DNA of 64,000 nt. Source: Lysobacterales bacterium. GTDB taxonomy: Bacteria > Pseudomonadota > Gammaproteobacteria > Xanthomonadales > SZUA-36. Shown piece by piece: positions 44,174-52,385 of this stretch. How positions within the stretch are numbered: position 1 is the stretch's first letter; every line of letters starts with the position of its first letter. The notes beneath the pieces were generated by a model. It did not search any database, had not been told where the DNA came from, and was given only the letters and a program-made list of their open reading frames with translations. A program made the position numbers and the translations under genes. Location: assembly GCA_029859645.1 (NCBI GenBank), contig JAOUCS010000001.1, positions 1 through 64,000 of the forward strand, given 5' to 3'.

Positions 44174-45015
44174 AAGGCTGCCTGTTTTGGATCAAAGGAG
44201 TCCTGCAGTGCATCCGACAACAGGTTGAAGCCCAGCAGCAGCAGGAACAACATGATGGATGCAGCGAGAAAATTGTTGAAATGTCCCGCCAGCACTTCCT
44301 GGGTGCTTTCCGCCAGCATCAGGCCCCAGCTGACGCCATCCTGCACGCCCAGTCCCAGGAAACTGAGGATAACCTCGGTCTTGATCGCGGCGACAAATGA
44401 AATGCTGGCCTGGATCAGCAGAATATGCAGCGTGTTGGGCAGCACGTGGCGCATCAGAATAAGCCAGGAGGGCAAGCCAATCGCACGGGCCGACAGAACG
44501 AATTCCCTGGACTTGATCTTCATGACCTCTGCCCGGGCCAGCCGGGCGGTTGCCGTCCAGAAAGTTGCGATCATCGCCACGTGCATCGCCCACGGTAATC
44601 CCTGCAAGGCAAACGCAACCGCGGCGACAAACAGGTAGAAAGGAATCGAGTCCAGCACGCCGGCCAGCCACAGTACGGTGCCATCGGCAAGGGTGTTGCT
44701 GCGCCAACCTGCGACAGCGCCGAGTGCCGCACCCAGCGCAGTGGACAGCAGTGAAACGACGATGCCGATTTCAAACGCGGTGCGTACGCTGTAAACGGCA
44801 CGTTCAAAGATATCCTGTCCCAGCTGGTTGGTGCCAAACCACCAGGTCGAGCCTGGCGATGCCCAGCGCTCGCCATCAGCGGCAGACCAGTTCTGACCGG
44901 CCCATCCTGCCCAGACGGCCACGGCCAGCAGGAAAAAGAAAATCACTATGACCAAACCGGTGAGCCCGCTACGACTGATTCTCATTTTTCGTCGGGCCAG
45001 TATTTCAGTAGCCAC
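44170..45015 (-). CDS. ABC transporter permease, oligopeptide type (OppC-like)
   Basis: A ~281-residue inner-membrane permease with six helices. WWFGTNQLGQDIFERAVYS is the typical OppC periplasmic segment. EFVLSARAIGLPSWLILMRHVLPN is the EAA loop that contacts the ATPases (residues ~180-203). The start chosen is a GTG at 45015 that overlaps the OppB stop (TAGTG), as at the OppB/SBP junction; ATG 44985 is an alternative, and the longer in-frame extension upstream overlaps oppB and looks non-coding. Together with OppB it forms the membrane channel. Confidence 0.9.
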   Translation of the reverse strand: MATEILARRKMRISRSGLTGLVIVIFFFLLAVAVWAGWAGQNWSAADGERWASPGSTWWFGTNQLGQDIFERAVYSVRTAFEIGIVVSLLSTALGAALGAVAGWRSNTLADGTVLWLAGVLDSIPFYLFVAAVAFALQGLPWAMHVAMIATFWTATARLARAEVMKIKSREFVLSARAIGLPSWLILMRHVLPNTLHILLIQASISFVAAIKTEVILSFLGLGVQDGVSWGLMLAESTQEVLAGHFNNFLAASIMLFLLLLGFNLLSDALQDSFDPKQAAL

Positions 45016-45953
45016 TACGCAATCCTCGGATCGACCAGCTTGTAAATGAAATCCGTGAACAGCTGGATCACGATGAAGGCGACGGCCGTCAGCCCCACAA
45101 CCGCTTTCAGGACCGGTTGGTCGCCACTGGTGACTGCATCGAAAGTGGCTTTGCCGATCCCCGGGATACCGAAATAACTCTCGATCAGCAGGCTTCCTGA
45201 AATCACTACCAGCGGGATGGTGTACATGAACCGGGTGATGATCGGTACCAGGCTGTTCTTGAGTACGTGCCGCCACAGGATGGTCATCGTTGAAGCGCCA
45301 TAAGCCCTTGCAGTTCGGATGTGGTCTTTACCGGCCTCTTCGACGAAAACTGCACGAAAGAAACGGGTGTTATAGCCCACCGTGATGAAAATCAGCGAAA
45401 GCGTGGGTACTGTCACGTAATAGAGGTAGCTGGCAAGTCCGCTGACTTGCCAGCCACGAACCGGGAACAGGTTGAGGCCGTAAGGCGTGCACAGCAGAAC
45501 CTGCAGAAAGATGATGACCACCAGGAAGCTGATGCTCATACCGGTCACCGAGAAACCGGTGATCAAGCGATCCGTCCATTGGTCTTTCTTGCCCGTGGCC
45601 AGCAATGCCAGGGCGATGCCAAGCAAGTTGCCCAGAATGAAGCCTGGCAGCATCAACGCCAGCGTCACCGGGATGGTTTTTTGCAGAATACGGTTGACCG
45701 ACTCGCCCGAGGAATTCGAGGCGCCGAGGTTGAAAGTGAACAGGTCTGCCAGGTAATGGCCGTATCGCACGACAAAGGACTGGTTGTAACCCAGTTGTTC
45801 CCGTACTTCGGCGATTTGCTCGGTGGTCGCATTCTTACCGATAAGGGTATAAGTCTGATCCGGCCCGAACCATACCATCAGCGAAAAACTGATGAAGGTG
45901 ACGCCCAGGATCAGCAGGCCGCCATGGCTCAGTTTACGCAAAAACCAGGGCAC
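45015..45953 (-). CDS. ABC transporter permease, oligopeptide type (OppB-like)
   Basis: A 312-residue permease with six helices. It has the OppB N terminus (FLRKLSHGGLLILGVTFISF), a long periplasmic loop (QIAEVREQLGYNQSFVVRYG) and the EAA loop DHIRTARAYGASTMTILWRHVLKN (about residues 200-223, listed in two parts). GTG start overlapping the TAG of the binding-protein gene. It is the first permease of the Opp-like transporter. Confidence 0.92.
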   Translation of the reverse strand: MPWFLRKLSHGGLLILGVTFISFSLMVWFGPDQTYTLIGKNATTEQIAEVREQLGYNQSFVVRYGHYLADLFTFNLGASNSSGESVNRILQKTIPVTLALMLPGFILGNLLGIALALLATGKKDQWTDRLITGFSVTGMSISFLVVIIFLQVLLCTPYGLNLFPVRGWQVSGLASYLYYVTVPTLSLIFITVGYNTRFFRAVFVEEAGKDHIRTARAYGASTMTILWRHVLKNSLVPIITRFMYTIPLVVISGSLLIESYFGIPGIGKATFDAVTSGDQPVLKAVVGLTAVAFIVIQLFTDFIYKLVDPRIA

Positions 45954-47785
45954 TATGGGACCTGTTCAACCGTAGTGGCGCCAGGGCTGCCGGTATGGAC
46001 AAACCTGAAGAAAAATCCTCCGACGAACGAACGGTCAGGCAGCATCCTGAAGTTGCGGCTCCATAACAGGATAAGTTTGCGGGATACGCCGCTGATGGTG
46101 GCGCAGTCATCAATCACGATCCGGTTCATGTTGCGATACATGGTGGTTCGCAGCGGCGAACTCTGCATACTGGAGCTTGACTGGTACAAGCGGTCGAATT
46201 CATCATTTTGATAGTTGGCGCTGTTTGACCCGGGCGACGCATTGGGCCCATAAAACAATTGCATCGTGTTCTCGGCATCCGGATAGTCCATCGTCCAGCC
46301 CGTTGTCACCAGCATCACTTCGCGATTGAGGTAGGCTTTCGCATAATCTCCATAGGTCGCAAAAGTCAGCGGGCGGATCTTTTCAGGGGGATAGCCAATA
46401 TCTCCGAGAAAACTCCTGAATTGCTCAAACATCTGCCGCTCAGTGACGCTGGACGGAAATCCGTACTCGAGCACGGGCAGGTTTGCAGGGTTCCAGCCGT
46501 GTTCCGCCAGCAGCGCCCTGGCGCCATCCAGGTCACGCTTGACAGAAGACTGGTCCTGTTGCGGATCAAATTCAGGCGCTGCCGGAGGAATGATGCCGGG
46601 AAACACCTGGCCAATGTTGTAGTAAAAGACTTCGTTTCGCTTTGGCCAGTCGAAGGCCTTGATGATGGCGCAACGCAGCGCCCTGTTCCGCACATTCTGG
46701 AGCGGATCGGGATGCTCGCCAATCTTGCTGTCGGACATGTTGAAATCAGTATGGACGAACCCGGATTCAAGGTTGGCCAGCAAGTGGTATTTTTCCGCCA
46801 GCGTCGCCTCCAGCGTAGGGGGATCGCGCCGTTGCAGGACCTGGTCGAACTGACTGACGGGCACTTTTACGAAATCCAGTTCACCGGCCAGGAAGGCATT
46901 CCAGCGAGACGCATCCTCGGCGATAAACTCCAGTTCGATCCGGTCGGTAAAAGGCGGCGCCAGCCCCTCCAGGGCATCCAGGCCGTAACTTCCATGCAGG
47001 GCCGGGTCAAAGCCCTCAGCCTCCAGGCTGAAAGGCTCCTGCCGAAACCCTGGGTTTCGAAGCAGCACGGCTCCGGCACTGTTGAACCGTTGCAGTTTGA
47101 AAGGACCGGATCCGACCGGATGAATGGCGAATTCCTGTCCGTAATGCTCCACCGCCTCCCGCGGAACAATAGCCGAGTAGCCCTGCGCCAGCGTGTGGAC
47201 CAGTTGCGGGAACGGAGCAACCAGCTGGATCTGCAGTGTGCGGTCATCCAGCGCCTTCAGGCCCGGAATATCCTGCTGATAATCGGAACCGTTCTCTTTC
47301 CATTCATCCAGCCCGACAATTCGGCCCTGCCACAGCCAGGTTCCCTGCGCGCGGGTTTTTGGATCGAACTGCCGCTTGATTGAATAGACAAAATCTTCAG
47401 CGCGAAGGGCGCGGCCCTGGCCGTTGGGGAAGGCATCATCATCGATAAAATGAACCCCGGGTTTGATTCCGATCGTGTAAATCAGGCCATCAGACGATAC
47501 CTGGGGCAGGCCGTCCGCCAGGTTGGGCTCAACCTGGTAGGGCCGGGCCAGGTATTTATAACGGTACAGCGTATCGTACAGGTTGACCGCCAGGAAATTG
47601 GCATAGATATTCGACGCCTGGGCCGGGTCGAGGCTGCTGGGAGCGCCGTCCATCGCATGCCGGTAAATACGGTAACTGTGGTCCGCTCCGGGTTCGGCGG
47701 ATGAACGATCATCGCAGGCCGTAACCGCCAGCAGGGCGATGGCGGCCAGGCATAATGTCAGCAGTTTGGCAGTGAACGGGATCAC
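45953..47785 (-). CDS. Extracellular solute-binding protein, family 5 (OppA/DppA-like lipoprotein)
   Basis: A 610-residue periplasmic binding protein with a signal peptide and lipobox (IALLAVTACDDRS), so it is tethered to a membrane. The family-5 pattern is clear: YRHAMDGAPSSLDPAQ, then EPNLADGLPQVSSDGLIYT, and later NRALRCAIIKAFDW and YPDAENTMQLFYG. It binds peptides or related solutes for the OppBCDF-like channel. It is somewhat longer than E. coli OppA (543). Start: GTG 47785 is used since the signal peptide begins there; a TTG at 47812 overlaps the MlaA stop and is an alternative. The gene follows mlaA with little or no gap, tying peptide transport to the Mla operon. Confidence 0.9.
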   Translation of the reverse strand: MIPFTAKLLTLCLAAIALLAVTACDDRSSAEPGADHSYRIYRHAMDGAPSSLDPAQASNIYANFLAVNLYDTLYRYKYLARPYQVEPNLADGLPQVSSDGLIYTIGIKPGVHFIDDDAFPNGQGRALRAEDFVYSIKRQFDPKTRAQGTWLWQGRIVGLDEWKENGSDYQQDIPGLKALDDRTLQIQLVAPFPQLVHTLAQGYSAIVPREAVEHYGQEFAIHPVGSGPFKLQRFNSAGAVLLRNPGFRQEPFSLEAEGFDPALHGSYGLDALEGLAPPFTDRIELEFIAEDASRWNAFLAGELDFVKVPVSQFDQVLQRRDPPTLEATLAEKYHLLANLESGFVHTDFNMSDSKIGEHPDPLQNVRNRALRCAIIKAFDWPKRNEVFYYNIGQVFPGIIPPAAPEFDPQQDQSSVKRDLDGARALLAEHGWNPANLPVLEYGFPSSVTERQMFEQFRSFLGDIGYPPEKIRPLTFATYGDYAKAYLNREVMLVTTGWTMDYPDAENTMQLFYGPNASPGSNSANYQNDEFDRLYQSSSSMQSSPLRTTMYRNMNRIVIDDCATISGVSRKLILLWSRNFRMLPDRSFVGGFFFRFVHTGSPGATTVEQVP

Positions 47786-47808
47786 GGGGTTCAGCTTACC
47801 CCAGCAGG

Positions 47809-48543
47809 TCAATACTCTTCCAATAAAGCGTCATAATCCGGTTGTGGCGGATCGCCATCATAGATTTTGAATTCACGGTTCTGCAGCCAAACGTCCCTGA
47901 CCAGTACATAGGGATCGTTCGCCGCGTCCAGTTCGGCCTGGAAGGGCAGCAATTCGGCTCGCAATGAAATCAGGTCCACGACCAGTGGGATGTAATTGTT
48001 GTACTCGCGGATGGCGAAACTGACCGGGTGAAAGTAGCCGTAAAACCCGCGGCCAATGAAATCGCGCGCCGTGTAAGGTCCAAAGATTGGCATTACCAGG
48101 TAACGGCTGTCTCTCCATCCCCAGACGGCAAGCGTCTGCCCAAAATCTTCATCATATTTGGGCATGTCCAGCTTGGTTGCGACATCGACGAAACCCAGCA
48201 TCCCAACCGTTGAATTCATCAGGAACCTGCCGGTTGCTGTCATTGAGTCTTCAAACTTTCCCTGCAGGATCAAGTTGATAAAGGTAACCGGATAGGACAG
48301 GTTTCTGAAGAAATTCCGTACCCCACGCTGGGGCGCATCGGGCATGACGTAATCGTAGCCCTTCGCAACCGGTCTGAAAATCGCGTTGTCGAAGGCCATG
48401 TTGAACGAATGAATTTTTCGGTTATAGGCTTCCCAAGGGTCACGTTCCGGATCGGTCATGGTGACCTGCTGGCTGGAGCAACCGGCCAGGATGAGCAGCT
48501 GCATCAGCCCAGCGGCCACATAGACGAGGGTTTTTCGGGTCAC
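47809..48543 (-). CDS. mlaA: Phospholipid-binding outer-membrane lipoprotein MlaA
   Basis: A 244-residue lipoprotein (signal with LILAGCSSQ lipobox) of the VacJ/MlaA family. It removes mislocalised phospholipid from the outer leaflet of the outer membrane and hands it to MlaC. Signatures are DPWEAYNRKIHSFNMAFD near the N terminus and GFVDVATKLDMPKYDEDFGQTLAVWG (split, residues ~130-155), followed by RYLVMPIFGPYTARDFIG. Start GTG 48543, four bases overlapping mlaB. In E. coli mlaA is elsewhere on the chromosome; here it is part of the mla operon. Confidence 0.94.
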   Translation of the reverse strand: MTRKTLVYVAAGLMQLLILAGCSSQQVTMTDPERDPWEAYNRKIHSFNMAFDNAIFRPVAKGYDYVMPDAPQRGVRNFFRNLSYPVTFINLILQGKFEDSMTATGRFLMNSTVGMLGFVDVATKLDMPKYDEDFGQTLAVWGWRDSRYLVMPIFGPYTARDFIGRGFYGYFHPVSFAIREYNNYIPLVVDLISLRAELLPFQAELDAANDPYVLVRDVWLQNREFKIYDGDPPQPDYDALLEEY

Positions 48544-48860
48544 GGGTTCTTCACTTCCCTGCCTGAAAGATTCAGAAGCTCAGTGGCTTCGCTCAAGCTG
48601 GCGAGACTCATCAGGCTGGAAGGGGCATTGATGTATTTCAGTGGCTCAGCGGGCGCCTGCCTGGAAGCCTGCCATTCCAGCAGCAAAGCCAGCCCGGCGC
48701 TGTCGGCGGCAGTCACCTTCGACAGGTCCACTGTCGCAGGCAGGCCGGACATAATGTTCCGGGCACGCTGGTAGAGATCGGGAACGGACTCGAAAGTCAG
48801 TTCGCCGGTCAGATAAGCGCAGCCTTCTTCGCCTGCATCGATGGAGCCCAATTCAGTCAT
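48540..48860 (-). CDS. mlaB: MlaB-like STAS-domain protein
   Basis: A 106-residue cytoplasmic STAS protein (TELGSIDAGEEGCAYLTGEL, then VDLSKVTAADSAGLALLLEW with the Ser-Ala-Gly-Leu helix cap). MlaB binds MlaF and controls transporter assembly and activity. The ATG at 48860 overlaps the mlaC end by eight bases and is preferred over an upstream Met in the same frame. The gene is in the conserved position between mlaC and mlaA. Confidence 0.88.
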   Translation of the reverse strand: MTELGSIDAGEEGCAYLTGELTFESVPDLYQRARNIMSGLPATVDLSKVTAADSAGLALLLEWQASRQAPAEPLKYINAPSSLMSLASLSEATELLNLSGREVKNP

Positions 48861-49470
48861 TGATCTTGAAAGTGCCCGCAATGATTTCTTCTGTCACCTG
48901 ATCAATTCCATCTGCGGCCACGCGAGGTGAAATCTGGTTGCGAAAGGTGATGACATAGGAAATGCCTTCAACGGTTACATCAAACGCTTTCCAGCCAAGG
49001 TCTGTTTTACGAAATGCATAATCCACCGGTGCAAAGCCCCCGTTTTCAAGCTTGATGCGCGTGCGAACCCGGGTCAGTTTATCCGTGTTTTTTCCTTTCA
49101 TCGGCAGCACTTCAAGCTGCTTGTCAGAGCGGAATTCCAGCAGGCCATCGGCATAACGGTTGACCAGGACATTACTCATGGCATCTGCAAAAGCGCCCAG
49201 TTGCTCATCGCTGATACCCCGTCCCGCTTTGCCCAGTATAAGGCGTGCAGAATATTCCAGATCCAGCAGGCTCAGCAGGTCTTCACGCACGATGGCCCGA
49301 AGCTTTTGGGGGTCTGTTTCGAATTCTGCCCGTCGCTCATCCAGCGTTTGCAGCATATTGGACGAAGTTTCTTCGATGATCGTCAGCGGGTCGCGCTCAT
49401 CGACGTTATTGGCTTGCGTCACCTGAGTGACAAACAGTAATAAGGCAGCCCAAAAAATATGTTTCATCAT
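48853..49470 (-). CDS. mlaC: Periplasmic phospholipid shuttle MlaC
   Basis: A 205-residue protein with a signal peptide (HIFWAALLLFVTQVTQA). The mature domain (LREDLLSLLDLEYSARLILGK region, then VVLPMKGKNTDKLTRVRTRI-like strands and GFAPVDYAFRKTDLGWKAFDV) matches the MlaC/Ttg2D fold with a lipid-binding pocket. It carries phospholipid between MlaA and the MlaFEDB inner-membrane complex. Start ATG 49470 or the next ATG; it overlaps the mlaD stop. Confidence 0.92.
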   Translation of the reverse strand: MMKHIFWAALLLFVTQVTQANNVDERDPLTIIEETSSNMLQTLDERRAEFETDPQKLRAIVREDLLSLLDLEYSARLILGKAGRGISDEQLGAFADAMSNVLVNRYADGLLEFRSDKQLEVLPMKGKNTDKLTRVRTRIKLENGGFAPVDYAFRKTDLGWKAFDVTVEGISYVITFRNQISPRVAADGIDQVTEEIIAGTFKIND

Positions 49471-49937
49471 TCCTCTTTATCCGATCCGGCGTTGAACAAA
49501 TACTTACCGATTATCTGTTCCAGAACAAGAGCCGACTGGGTGATGAACAGTTCATCGCCATTCGTAAGCATGTCCGGAGCTCCACCCGGTTCCAGCCCGA
49601 TATAGCGGTCGCCCAGCACACCCGATGTGAAGACGGATGCTCCCGTGTCTGAAGGTATCTCGTTAAACCGGGAAGACACTTTCATATGAACGATCGCTTC
49701 AAAGGTGACAGGGTCCAGCTCAACGGATTCAACCATGCCGACTGTCACCCCGCCGATTTTTACCGGAGCCCGGTCGCGCAGATCGCCGATATTGGTGAAC
49801 CGGGCGCTGATGGTATAGGTTTCCTTGCCCAGTTCCTGCCCGTAGTCTGTTGCCCGCGTGGCCAGCCAGATCAGGGCGGCAATCCCAAGCAGCAGAAAAA
49901 CTCCAGATGCGAATTCAACTTTGTAGTTCGCACGCAT
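49467..49937 (-). CDS. mlaD: MCE-domain protein MlaD
   Basis: A 156-residue protein with one N-terminal membrane helix (FASGVFLLLGIAALIWLA) and an MCE domain (YTISARFTNIGDLRDRAPV, then GGVTVGMVESVELD). Six MlaD subunits form the periplasmic ring of the phospholipid transporter. A short C-terminal helix ends DKEE. Nine bases separate it from mlaE. The order F-E-D-C-B is the canonical one. Confidence 0.94.
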   Translation of the reverse strand: MRANYKVEFASGVFLLLGIAALIWLATRATDYGQELGKETYTISARFTNIGDLRDRAPVKIGGVTVGMVESVELDPVTFEAIVHMKVSSRFNEIPSDTGASVFTSGVLGDRYIGLEPGGAPDMLTNGDELFITQSALVLEQIIGKYLFNAGSDKEE

Positions 49938-49946
49938 AGCAATACC

Positions 49947-50738
49947 TCATGTCAGGAATGACGTCATGATGAAGTCAAAAATCAGAATCAGTACAGAGCT
50001 CAAAACCACCGTGTTGGTCGTGGCGGTTCCTACTCCAGCGCCGGTGGGGCGGGCGGAATATCCGAAATAAACGGCTATCAGGCTGACTGTGCCGCCAAAT
50101 ACGAAGCTTTTCCAGACACCGCCGATGAAGTCTTTTTGAAAATAAATGCTGGTCTGCAGCTTACTCCAGAAAATACCCGAATCCAGGTCCATCACGCCGA
50201 TGGAAAAAACAACGCTGCCGAGAATAGCCATCGCATTGAACATCGCGGTCAACAGCGGTACGGAAATCAGGCCGGCGGCAAAACGCGGCAGCGCGATCCG
50301 GTGGATGGGATCGATCGCCATCAGTTCCATCGCCTCAATCTGGTTGGTGGCCTTCATCAGGCCAATTTCGGCCGTGATTGATGTACCGGCACGACCGGCG
50401 AACAGCAGTGCGGTGAGTACAGGCCCCAGTTCCCGGAACAGTGATTTCCCGACCAGCACGGAAACCTGGTCGGAAGCGCCGAACTGCTCAAGCGCGTTGA
50501 TTGCCTGTAATGACAGCACCATGCCGACGAAGAAACCACAAATCATGATGATGACCAGTGAGCGGGCGCCGATCAGGTACGTTTGCTGCATGACCGTTTG
50601 TATCTGGGTCAAGCTGAACCGGATGCCGGCCAGCATCCGAAACAGGAACAGCAGGCACTGGCCTGCCTGGGATACAGGGCCGCTGATCACGCCCGTTCGA
50701 TTTTCCAGGTTCACTTTGCTCAATCCAGCAGCCTCCAA
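49947..50738 (-). CDS. mlaE: Phospholipid ABC transporter permease MlaE
   Basis: A ~263-residue inner-membrane permease with about five helices. The MlaE family pattern ELGPVLTALLFAGRAGTSIT, then AEIGLMKATNQIEAMELMAI (containing the conserved Glu-rich cytoplasmic loop) is clear, as is the C-terminal SSVLILIFDFIMTSFL. It forms the channel with MlaF ATPase and MlaD. Start: a TTG at 50738 overlapping the end of mlaF is used; TTG 50723 or GTG 50714 are possible, all giving overlap or near-overlap. Confidence 0.92.
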   Translation of the reverse strand: MEAAGLSKVNLENRTGVISGPVSQAGQCLLFLFRMLAGIRFSLTQIQTVMQQTYLIGARSLVIIMICGFFVGMVLSLQAINALEQFGASDQVSVLVGKSLFRELGPVLTALLFAGRAGTSITAEIGLMKATNQIEAMELMAIDPIHRIALPRFAAGLISVPLLTAMFNAMAILGSVVFSIGVMDLDSGIFWSKLQTSIYFQKDFIGGVWKSFVFGGTVSLIAVYFGYSARPTGAGVGTATTNTVVLSSVLILIFDFIMTSFLT

Positions 50739-51544
50739 GGCGCGCCGGGAGGTTCATAGTGAAATGGAATGGGCCCTTCAACCCGACCATTCATGAACTG
50801 GCTGACGCCCGGATCGGAACTGTCAATCAGGTCCCGAGGCGCTCCTTCACCGGCGATTCTGGAAGAAGCGATGATGTAGCAGTAGTCGACCAGGTTGCTG
50901 ATCTGATTGACGTTATGAGTAACGATCACACTGGTCAGGCCCAGGGCGTTATTGGTTTCACGCATCAGTCTGCGGATGGTTGAAACCGCAATGGGATCCA
51001 GTCCTGTCAACGGCTCGTCGTACAGCATGATATCGGGATCCAGCACCACAGATCGGGCAAAAGCGATCCGGCGCGCCATACCGCCGGACAATTCATGAGG
51101 CATGCGGTCTTCCGTGCCGCCGAGGCCGACAGCGCTCAATTTGCTCATGACCACTCGCCGGACCAGGGGTTCCGGCAGGGAGGTGTGTTCCCGGATGGGT
51201 GTGGCGATGTTCTCAAAAACGGTCAGGTCGGTAAACAAGGCGCCGTCCTGCAACAGTACGCCAATGTCCCGGCGGAAGAGTTTCAGTTCACGGTCTGACA
51301 TCGCAGAAATCAACTGGCCATTGATCTCAATCGTGCCTTCATCGGGACGGAGTTGTCCGGAGATCAAGCGCAGGATAGTGGTCTTGCCTGCGCCGCTGGG
51401 CCCCATGAAAGCCACGATCGAGCCCCGCTGGATGTCCATGCTGACACCGTCAAGGATGGTCCGACGTCCACGACAGAACACCAGGTCCCTGATTCGGATG
51501 ATCGGATCATCCGCTTTGATGCTGTTATTGCCGGACTCGTCCAT
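50720..51544 (-). CDS. mlaF: Phospholipid ABC transporter ATP-binding protein MlaF
   Basis: A 274-residue ATPase. Walker A is VAFMGPSGAGKTTILRLI, the Q-loop is IGVLLQDGALFTDLTVFENI (split), the signature is LSGGMARRIAFARSV and Walker B is IMLYDEPLTGLDP. The short C terminus (FHYEPPGAPWRLLD) resembles the MlaF tail that contacts MlaB. The ATG at 51544 is preceded by CAGGATACC. A frame extension to 51604 runs into the upstream terminator and is not supported. A possible -10 (TACAAT, 51572-51577) lies between the ncRNA terminator and this start, so the mla operon seems to have its own promoter. Confidence 0.94.
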   Translation of the reverse strand: MDESGNNSIKADDPIIRIRDLVFCRGRRTILDGVSMDIQRGSIVAFMGPSGAGKTTILRLISGQLRPDEGTIEINGQLISAMSDRELKLFRRDIGVLLQDGALFTDLTVFENIATPIREHTSLPEPLVRRVVMSKLSAVGLGGTEDRMPHELSGGMARRIAFARSVVLDPDIMLYDEPLTGLDPIAVSTIRRLMRETNNALGLTSVIVTHNVNQISNLVDYCYIIASSRIAGEGAPRDLIDSSDPGVSQFMNGRVEGPIPFHYEPPGAPWRLLD

Positions 51545-51602
51545 CGGTATCCTGAAAGCACACGGAGCATAATTGTAGAGGATATGGAGATGTTTTGGAC
51601 AC

Positions 51603-51633
51603 AAAAAAAGAGAGGAGGCTTGCGCCTCCTCTC
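51603..51633 (-). terminator. Intrinsic terminator of the candidate ncRNA
   Basis: A perfect 10-bp stem (GAGAGGAGGC / GCCTCCTCTC, 51610-51619 and 51624-51633) with a four-base loop is followed on the minus strand by seven T (51609-51603). It stops minus-strand transcripts just before the mlaF promoter region. Confidence 0.88.
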
Positions 51634-52185
51634 CGTGTAGAAGTATTGGAACTCCGCACTGGTGGACTGCAGATCCTCCTTGGCCTTTCCAACTCCGTCC
51701 GATTCCTCAGTACTCTGCCTCTGGGCTTCGGTCGCGGGACTTCTACTCCCGCCTTATTTCTCGACGTCTTTCGGTCTTCCGATTCCACAGGGTTGCGCCC
51801 GTTTCCTCGTCGGTTTCCAGAACTTGCGTTCCTTTCACCTCTCGGCTCTTCCGGCTCGCGCCTTCCAAGCTCTGGACTTTCCGCTGCCGAAGCTGCTTCT
51901 TGTCCGTGATCGTCCGAAGCGTGAACTTCTCCGATCTTTTTCGACCTTCTTCAGCGCTAACTGGTTCCAGTCTGTCGACCTGCTGAGGCTTGCACCTCCT
52001 GGCGTCTATCTCAAGGGATCGCGTCTCCCTTTCGAGTCACCCTTCTTTGGTACGACCGACTTTTGCAGAGCCCGGTCTGGGTGACGTGCTCAGTACCATG
52101 TGAGCACTTTAGCCGTCTTCCGTAACCCTCCTTAATGCCTTCCGGCGGGTCGGCCGTCCGGCCGGTGGGTTTCGTCTAACGGGGT
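51603..52185 (-). ncRNA. Candidate structured, GGA-rich non-coding RNA
   Basis: This 580-base stretch between mltF and mlaF has no credible protein gene. On the minus strand it has a good sigma-70-like promoter (TTGACA, 17 bases, TAATTT), and it ends in a 10-bp GC-rich hairpin followed by seven T. By hand count about 26 GGA triplets occur on this strand between 52140 and 51600, against about 6 on the other. Several hairpins are visible: 52151-52164 with a GGAC loop, 52086-52107 (7-bp stem), 52010-52036 (9-bp stem with a 2-base bulge) and 51734-51752. GGA-loaded RNAs often sequester CsrA/RsmA, so a CsrB/RsmZ-like role is possible. It does not look like tmRNA, RNase P RNA or 6S RNA. An open frame of about 97 codons without an ATG (51743-52035) overlaps it and is not convincing. 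Confidence 0.6.
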
Positions 52186-52385
52186 ATTAAAATTACTCCT
52201 CGAAGATCGGCCTGTCAATACAGTTCGATGACAGCTTAGGAGTCAAAATTCAAGACTTGCCTCATGTCCGATTGCCAAGTTACTGAATTATTACAAGTCG
52301 CAAAAATTTCCCAATTTCTGCGTTTGCGACGAACCGAATTTTACGGTTAAAAAATGATCACACCGGAAATCAAAGAGCAGATACT
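52186..52385. other. AT-rich intergenic region upstream of mltF
   Basis: The 200 bases upstream of mltF are AT-rich and without a gene. They contain the ncRNA promoter on the minus strand and must contain the mltF promoter on the plus strand, which I cannot place with confidence. The short inverted repeat AACCGTAAAATTCGGTT (minus-strand reading, about 52333-52349) may be a protein-binding site. Confidence 0.45.
52190..52218 (-). promoter_or_regulatory. Sigma-70-like promoter of the candidate ncRNA
   Basis: On the minus strand, TTGACA at 52218-52213 is separated by exactly 17 bases from TAATTT at 52195-52190. The expected start is near 52184. The -35 box is a perfect consensus, unusual among the promoters in this window. 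Confidence 0.7.

Noticed and set aside
43685-44638. A 317-codon plus-strand frame opposite oppD and oppC
   Set aside because: Opposite genes with Walker and EAA motifs. No homologous features.
46259-47383. A 374-codon plus-strand frame opposite the binding-protein gene
   Set aside because: Arg/Gln/Gly-rich with no family pattern. It is the antisense shadow of a clear lipoprotein gene.
51662-52084. A 140-codon plus-strand frame in the mltF-mlaF gap
   Set aside because: Low-complexity Ser/Phe/Leu/Pro-rich translation produced by the antisense of a GGA-rich sequence; no ribosome-binding site and no family pattern.
51603-52185. Identification of the gap RNA as tmRNA, RNase P RNA or 6S RNA
   Set aside because: The tRNA-like ends and ANDYA-type tag of tmRNA, the GAGGAAAGUCC core of RNase P RNA and the single long hairpin of 6S RNA are all absent.
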